A DNA stretch of 64,000 bases from JACMJL01 sp963791805 (GTDB taxonomy: Bacteria > Bacillota > Clostridia > Clostridiales > Clostridiaceae), in assembly GCA_963791805.1 (NCBI GenBank), contig CAWBTU010000004.1, forward strand, positions 930,001 to 994,000. The letters are read 5' to 3'. A model generated the notes under the pieces. It saw only the letters and a program-made list of their open reading frames with translations, had not been told where the DNA came from and ran no database searches. Made by a program: the position numbers and the translations under genes. This document shows, piece after piece, positions 18,019 through 27,000 of the stretch (its first letter is position 1; the number at the start of each line of letters is the position of its first letter).

Positions 18019-21000
18019 CTACTTAAGTAATTTATGTAGCCCCCATTTTGTTAATTCTGCCCCCCCTCCAATTGCTACTGCACCAAGAACTGGTACCCAA
18101 CCTCCTCCAGCGCAAAGAACTATTACACCAGCAGTGGCTGTAATATCCACTGCCGTTCTTTCTATAGCCTCACCCTTTGAATATTTTCCCGAGCAATCAT
18201 CTTGTACAGAAAGAGTACATCCAACAACTGATAAACAATCTGAAGCTTCAGCTACAATTTCAAGCTCACTTAATTTTATTGGAACGTTAATATCATAATA
18301 CGGAATTCTAGTATGTCCTAATGTTATATTTTCGCCTACACCATAAATTAAAGATAAAGTGGGCCCTGTTAATGCTCCTAAGTAATCATACCCACCTGAA
18401 GATGGTTTATTTTTAGTGCCAACGTTAGTTTTACCCTTCCCCTGATCACCACTAACATCATTAGCATCCTTATCTAATTCAGCTCGAGCTTCTTCAGGTG
18501 TTGGACTCACCACAGGTGTAGTTATGATTGTATGTATATCTTCTACTGCCGAAGCGATTTTTTTCGTTTCTTCATTTAAACCCGCAACCGCTTGCATCAT
18601 AGTTTCCAGGCCCGCTGCTGCCCCTGTAAAGGCACCAATAAGATTGTTTTCAATGTTTAAAAGGGACTGTAAAAATTCTCCCCATGAGTCGTTTGATGAT
18701 TCATTTGATGGTTTAGGTAAAGGTGAAGACTTAGGCGCTACAAACAAACTTCCCCAGGTCTCATCTCCAACTTCACCATCAACCTGTAATCCATGATTTT
18801 TCTGATATTGTGTAACTGCAGCTTTAGTACCAGCTCCGTAATCTCCGTCTACTCCGCACTTTCCACAGCTATATCCTTCAGCAATTAATTTTTCCTGAAC
18901 TACTACTACATCACTACCACTTGATCCTACACATAAATAAACATGTCCTGAAGGATCATTATACATTACCGGTTCATTCTTACAATAAGTATACAAATTC
19001 AAGCTTAATGGGTCGTTTGTTTGCCCTCTATAGCTATCTTCCTGCAAGAACCTTCCTGTTGTTGGATCATACATTCTAGCAATTAGGTAGTAGGTTCCTG
19101 TTTCGCTATCATACTGGTATCCTGCATATCTGAATGGATTATCGAAGGTTCCTGTAGAATTCTTTAATACTCCGAATTCATCATAATAGTAGGTTGCAAG
19201 TATTGTTCCGTCTTCACCTAGTATATTTGTAACATCTGCATGTCCATTATAGAAGTAATAACCCTTCACTCCATTAACTGTTCTTGATATTAGGTTTGTT
19301 CCATATACATTTCTAGCTATAAGAATTCCATTAACATCAAGTTCAAGAACTACTTTGTCTCCTTCGTATAGGTACCTTCTTATAACTCCTGATGTTGCTT
19401 TAGCTACTCTGAGCCCTTCTCCATTATAGATATTAACTATATTGGTTCCATCTGGATTTACAGTTTGAATAAGCTCATTTAACTCATCATAAGTATTAGT
19501 TGTTGTCTGCACTGTTCCTGCAACTCCATTTACATATGGTGTAGTTACATAAGTTAGCTGACTTCCATTATTATCATAAGTGTAAGAAACCGTTTGAGTA
19601 ACAACTCCATTAGCTGTAGTGTTGGAACTTATTAATCTATTCTGATCATTATAGTTATAGGCGGTCACAGTGGTTGTACTACCTCTTACTACTGTTTCCA
19701 TTAATCTATTTCCAGCAGCATCATAGCTATAGGTAATTACAGTTCCATCTGGCTCTGTTACAGTATAAAGTCTGTTAAGCTTATCATAAGAATAGCCAGT
19801 TGCACCTTTTATATCTGTTTTAGATGTAATATTATTTGCCCCATCATAGATATAGCTATATGAATCAATTACTGTTCCATCAGATTTTTTATTTGTTAAT
19901 GTTTTTAGTAGATTATCATTATAATAGGTATAATATTCTCCTGAACCATTTGGATATATAACACTTGCAAGGCTTCCATTATCATAGTAGCTATAAGTGG
20001 TTGTATTTCCATCAGCTATTACCTTTGATAATCTTCCATTTTTGTCATAGACCTTTAAGGTTATATTACCTAATGGATCTGTTGATGACTCTTCGTAAGT
20101 ACCTTGATCCATACCAGTAATTATATCATATGCATAGTTTGACTTGCCAATACTAGGTACAGTCTTTGAAATAACTCTGTTTAATTCATCATAGGTTCTT
20201 GTAGTTGTTCCTGTTGAATCTGATATAGTAAGTTGGTTTCCATTGTTGTCATAAGTGTAGGAAATGTTTATACTTCCAACACTCATTGAAAGCTTTCTGC
20301 CATGGATATCATAGTTGTAGTTTGTTACAAGTCCATTTCTGTCAGTTTTTGATTTTAAGTTTCCATCTGCATAATAAATATAGCTTTCAGTCTTTGAAGC
20401 ATCATAGCTGTAGCTTCCATCGTTACCTGCCCTTCCCCCATTATCAATTCTTCTAATTAACTTATTTGCAACGTTGTACTCATAAAGGCTTGTATTACCT
20501 CTTCCGTCAGTCTGTGAAAGCATGTTTCCATTTAAATCATATGTATAGCTTGTAGTCTCATTGTTAGCATTGATAACCTTTACTACATTATTAAATTCAT
20601 CATAAAAGTACCTGGTTACATTATTGTCTCCATCAGTCTTTGAAGCTGTATTTCCTAATGCATCATAACTTGTTAGTGTTACATGATTTTCCGGGTCAAT
20701 AGTCTTAATTAGCTTTTTGTTTTTATCATAGAAATATTGAGTACAATTATTTAAAGCATCGTAAGATTTACTTTGTGCTCCATTATCATAATACTCCAAG
20801 CTTTCTATAGTTTTACCATAGGCATCAATTTTCTTAATGAGCCTATTTAAAGGATCGTAAATATATTGAGTTACATTTCCCATCCAATCAGTTACGGAGG
20901 TTTTATTTCCCTTTGCATCATAACCATAAGTTATTGTCTCAGTAGTGGTATTGCCATTGGAGGTTACTTTAACTAAAGTGCTTACTAATCTATTAAGCTC

Positions 21001-24000
21001 ATCATAAGTATTTTCTGTAGTGTTACCATTACCGTCCAATACAAAGCGTTTATTTCCATTTCTATCATATCTTGTGCTTGTAGTTATAGCACTTGATCCA
21101 TCTGACGCTTGCTCTGTTGTGGATAATAGCCTTCCTTGATTATCATAGGTGTACATAGTAACCTTTCCTAATGAATCAATTGTCTGCTTTAAATTGCCCA
21201 TAACATCATACTGATAGGATATAGTGTAAGCAGCTATCGTGCTATCGCCAGGATAAGTTACTTTTCTTACCTTGTTCATCTGATTATATTCATAGGTTGT
21301 TACTTTTCCATTTCCATCGGTAACTGTAGTAATATTTCCAGCAAGATCATAGGTAGATATTTTAATTATCTGCTCAGCACTAGTTGAGTCTTTCTTTACT
21401 GTAGTCTTCAAAAGATTTCCTGCATTGTCATAATAATAGGTAGTTACAGCTCCCGCTGCATTTGTTTCAGATACTTTTCTTCCTAATCCATCATAGGTAT
21501 AGCTTACAGTATATGCAAGTCCTCTATCCTTAGTGTCCGAGGCAAGTATTGTAGAAACTTTATTTGCTAGGTTATACGTAGTTTCAGTTCCATAGCCTGA
21601 ACTTATAATTGCAGAGGATGTTGAACCTGTTCCACTTTCATAGCCTAAGGCATCAAGTTCCTTTATTACATTTCCGCTTGCATCATAAGCATAAGCCTTG
21701 GTTACTATATTCTTCCATAAGCTTGAAGCATTATCAAAATATACTGATTTAATTGTTATTAACCGTCCCATCAAGTCATAGCTGTATTCAGTTCTGTTCA
21801 TGGTAGATATGTGTTTTCCTTGAATATAATCACTACAATTTACATCAGCTATTTTTCTTCCTGCAGTGTCATAATATGAAGCAGAGGTATTTCCTTTAGC
21901 ATCAATAGTTCTTATTAAATTGCCTCTACCGTCATAAACATAGTAAGTAGCATTTTTGTTTGCATCAGTTGACATAAGAACTTTTCCTGAATAATTTAAT
22001 GCTTTTGTAATTGTTATTGTTGCTGTATTCCCATTCTGATCCAAGCCTGGCTGGCTTACACTTATCTGTCTATCTAAATTGTCATAACCATAGGTAGTTG
22101 TTGTGCCGTCAGCAGTAGTCATAGTCTTCACATTTCCATCTTTATCATAGGAATAGCTTGTCTTAACTATATAGTTGCTGATGTCACTTGCGTTATTTCC
22201 ATATATGTCACCTTTTCTTATATGGACTATTTTTATGTCATGTTTTTCCAAATAATTATTTTGATATTCTGTTGTTTCCTGAGTATTGGCATCAGCATAT
22301 ACAGTTTGCTTTGAAAGGTTTCCATCAGCATCATATACATAATCAGTTCTCCTATTATTACTATTAATCTGTGACTTTAATTTATTATTGCCATAGTAAG
22401 TATAGTTAACAGTCATAAAATTTGTAGGTATTGAATTTAATGCTACTTTATCTATACCTGTTTTTTTGTCAATTACCCTTCCTCCATTATCATAATCTGT
22501 CTTTGTATAGCTGAATAGAATATTTCCATTGTTCAATTCAACTGGGGTCCATTGCTCAATGAATTTATTCAATTTATTATAATTATAATATGTTACACTT
22601 TCCCTAGCATCAGTAGAGGTTGCTTTTGTTCCATTTGCATTATAGGTTGTATACTCTTTGGTTCCGTCCGGATTGTCTTGCTCTACTACTCTTCCTGCAT
22701 AATCATAATAAACTATTGTTGTAGCTATATCTGTATTGTTTAGATATACCGCCTTATTAACATTCCATCGTTGATTAGGTAAATATGCTGAATATACTGA
22801 ATATACGTAACATGCCAAAGTTTTCTTGCAGACTGAACCATTTTCCTGATAATATTCATTTAGTATTCTATTTATTTTATCATAGTCATATGAATATATT
22901 GATCCATCAGGCTTAGCTACTGTAAGTATATTTCCATACATATCATACGTGAACGAAGTAACATTGTTTTCTGCATCCTTTATACTCTGAACTTTTCCAT
23001 TAGTATTATAAGTATATCTTGTCCCTACATCTCCACTGTATATATCATTTTTCAAATCATCAAGATTAGAGTTATATAGATTTGCAGAAACTTCTTTGAT
23101 TTTTCTTCCTTCACTATCATAAACTGTTCTCGTGGTTTCACCACCATTTAATACTACTGCTATTACATTGCCATCATTATCATATTTATAATTTGTCTTG
23201 AAACCCTTTGGAGAAGTAACACAGGTTTTCCATCCGATAATGTTGTATTCATAGGATGTTGTATTTTTCTCTCCATCAGTTATTGTTCTAACATTACCAT
23301 ATGAATCATAAGCGTAATTAATTGTACTTCCATTAGGATCTATTACTTGTTTTAGTAGTCCTTTAACTTTATATCCTAAAGATGCTGCTTCCGAGTCAGT
23401 ATAATAAATATATTGTGTTATAGCAAATTTATTCTGATCAGCTGTACTACTGTAAGCATCAGTACCATTTAAAGGCTGTACCTTCTTTAATAAATATATA
23501 CCATTACCGTCATATATAAAGTAAGTACAGTTACCATTTTCATCCTTTATCTGAGTAAGATTATTCTTGTTATCATACAAATAAGCCTTAGTACTTTTAT
23601 CTGGGTTTGTTTGAGTAGTAATATTTCCATTACTATCTCTTACATATGTAGTAGTATTGCCATTACGGTCTGTCACTGTCTGAATTTCATCAAAGCTATC
23701 AATCCCACTAGATTGTGTAGAATAAGTATAATCAGTCTCTCCAACCGTTATCCCTTCAAAAATAGAACTGATATTAAAACAGCTTCCATAGAATATAATA
23801 GTCTCTCTGCCATTAGCGTCAAGTATTTGGGTTTCATTTGTTCCAAAGAATGGAAGGTTATATTTATACGTATTAACATTATTATAAATATCCTTGGTAG
23901 TTAAAACCTTGTTAAAATCCCTATTATTTATATCATGACAGTAAACAATTGATTCAACAGGATTAGAATCATTATCCACTATACCATTTATAAAGCCAAA

Positions 24001-27000
24001 AGAATCATAACTATACCGTGTTACATGCTTAATAGAATCATAAACTCTGAGCAACTTATTATTCTCATATTCATATCTTACAGTTCTGTTATAAGGATCA
24101 GTAATACTTTCAATTAATCCTGAAGAGTTATATAAAAAAGTGTAATTTCTAGCTGCACCGTCAGTAATACTTCTAACCTTTTCTGATACATCAACTGAAA
24201 TATTTACGATATTTCCATACCTATCCTTAATCCATACAAGATACCCTGCACTGTTATAAAAGTACGTATGTTGATCCTTTGTAGTTAAATTGTATCCATC
24301 ACCAGACTTAGAAAGCTGATTTCTAGAATCTATGGCTATAAAACTACCATCAGCGTTTGTATAGAAAGTTGAAAATGTACCATCAGTTAATTTTGCTGTT
24401 TTATATAAACCTGTACTATCTGTATCTTTAATTCTACATTCATAGGAAAAGCTCCAACCCATTCCAAAGCCCGTACCTTGAGTTGTATCCTGAGAATTAT
24501 AAGACCTTACAAAATTTATATTATTTGAATTATCACATATTGTAAAATCAGTATAACTTTTAGTAAAGTTACCCGTTGCCTGATAAGTACCATCGGCTCC
24601 ACTAATGTTAAATACTGGTTCAACAACATTTATTTTTCCATAGTTAAATTCTGTATAATTGTAGATACTACTACTCCCATCATCAATTAAGCAAAACCAA
24701 CAAGCATATGTACCACATACTGTTGGTGCTGTTGCAGTAATTGTCCATGTATAACTTTGACCTGTAGAAACCGTAATGCCAGATGGTAAATACAATCTGA
24801 AGTTGTTTAAATTTAAAGGAATTAATGGGTAATCAGGAAAAGATCCTTTCTCCTCAAATATTCTAATCAAATGTGCTTCATCCCAAGTCATACTTCCTGT
24901 ATTTGTAATTGTAACGTGAAAAATATATGTCTGACCTGCTTGTACTACCGTAGGTAAATCAATATTAGAGCTTATACTTAAAGCTGGAGTTGAGGGTGGA
25001 GGTGGCATTACTCCAATGTTTACTGACAGCCCTGTGCTAACAATAGACACATTTCCTGCCGCGTCCTTTGCCTTTATTGTAAAATTATATGTTGTATTTA
25101 GAGCTAGTCCTGTTGCTTTAAATTGAAAATAACCAAAACTTGTATCCGGTGTGGATCCTATTAATATATTATCTTTATATATATCACATTCTGTTACTCC
25201 TACATTATCAGAACCTGAGCTTCCATAAAGACTAATAGTTGAATTATCAATTTGCGAATACCTAAAGATTGATGGAGTTGAAGGTGCTTCAGTATCTTTC
25301 GGTGTTGTCACTAAAAGTGGAGCACTTACTGATACATTTCCTGCCGCATCCTTTGCTCTTACTGTAAAGCTATAGGTTGTATTTGGATTTAACCCAATGA
25401 CATAGAAAGGACACATACTAGTTGAGTTTAAGTATGGATTTGGCTGAATTAATGTTGAACCATTATATATATCATATCCTACTACTCCTAAGTTATCTGT
25501 AGATGCTGTCCATTTTATTGTCAATGCTGTACAGCTAATTGATGATGCTGTTAAGTCTTTCGGTGCTGTGGGTGCTTGGGTGTCTGCAAGTGTTGTTACT
25601 GAAAGTGCTGTACATACATCGGATATATTGCCTGCAGCATCCCTTGCTTTTACTGTAAATCTATAAGTATTATTAAGTGAAAGTCCAGTTACAACATAGG
25701 TTGTTGAGGTAACAAAACTATCAACCTTTATATCTCCATTGTATATATCATATCCTGTTACCCCTATATCATCTGTAGAAGCTGTCCAAGATAGTGTAAC
25801 AGTCGTACAATCAGCTACAGCTACCAATCCAGTTGGCGGTGTCGGTGCTTGGGTATCTGCTAGTGTAGCTACTGGAAGTGCATTACTTGCTCCTGAAACA
25901 TTTCCTGATGCATCCCTTGCTTTTATTGTAAAACTGTTATTAGAATTGGGGTCAAGTCCTATAACATAATATACTATTTCATTTGTAGAGCCAATTTTAG
26001 TTACTCCATTATATATATCATATCCAATTACTCCAACATTATCTGTAGCTGCTGTCCAAGTCAAAGTAAAACTTGTACAATCAACTGCCGATGATACTAA
26101 CCCAGTCGGTTCTGTTGGTGCTTGGGTATCTGCAGTGGTTGTCACCGATAAAGCATTACTTCCTGCTGATACATTTCCTGCTTCATCCTTTGCCTTAACT
26201 TTAAAGCTATACATAGTATCTGGTGATAAATCTGTTATGTTGTAGCTCAATTCTGCAGTCGAACCTATAAGTACGTAATCTATATATATATCGTATCCTG
26301 TTACTTCTACATTGTCCTCTGATACTGACCATGATAATTCAAAACTTGTACAATTTATTTGTGATGCTGTTAAATCTGTCGGTGCTGTAGGTTTTTCTGT
26401 ATCTTCTAATGTAGTTACTGAAAGAACTACACTTTCATCAGAAATATTTCCTGCTGCATCCCTTACCTTAACTTTAAAGCTACACGTAGTACCAGGTGGT
26501 AAACCTTTGATTGTATAACTTAATTCTGTTGTTGAACCTATTAGTTGATTATAGATTTCTCCATATACAGCATATATATATATATCGTAGCCAGCTACTT
26601 CTACATTGTCCTCTGCTGGTGACCATGATAATTTGAAGCTTGTATAACTTACTTCTGATGCTGTTAATCCTGTTACTACTGTCGGTTTTTCTGTATCTTC
26701 TAATGTAGTTACTGAAAGAACTACACTTTCATCAGAAATATTTTCTGCTGCATCCCTTGCCTTAACTTTAAAGCTACACGTAGTACCAGATGGTAAACCT
26801 TTGATTGTATAACTTAATTCTGTTGTTGAACCTATTAGTTGATTATAGATTTCTCCATATACAGCATATATATATATATCGTAGCCAGCTACTTCTACAT
26901 TGTCCTCTGCTGGTGACCATGATAATTTGAAGCTTGTATAACTTACTTCTGATGCTGTTAATCCTGTTACTACTGTCGGTTTTTCTGTATCTTCTAATGT

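Noticed and set aside
23611..23904. Plus-strand frames opposite the giant RHS gene
   Set aside because: Several such frames exist because the repeats have low stop density on the other strand; none has ribosome site plus recognised domain.
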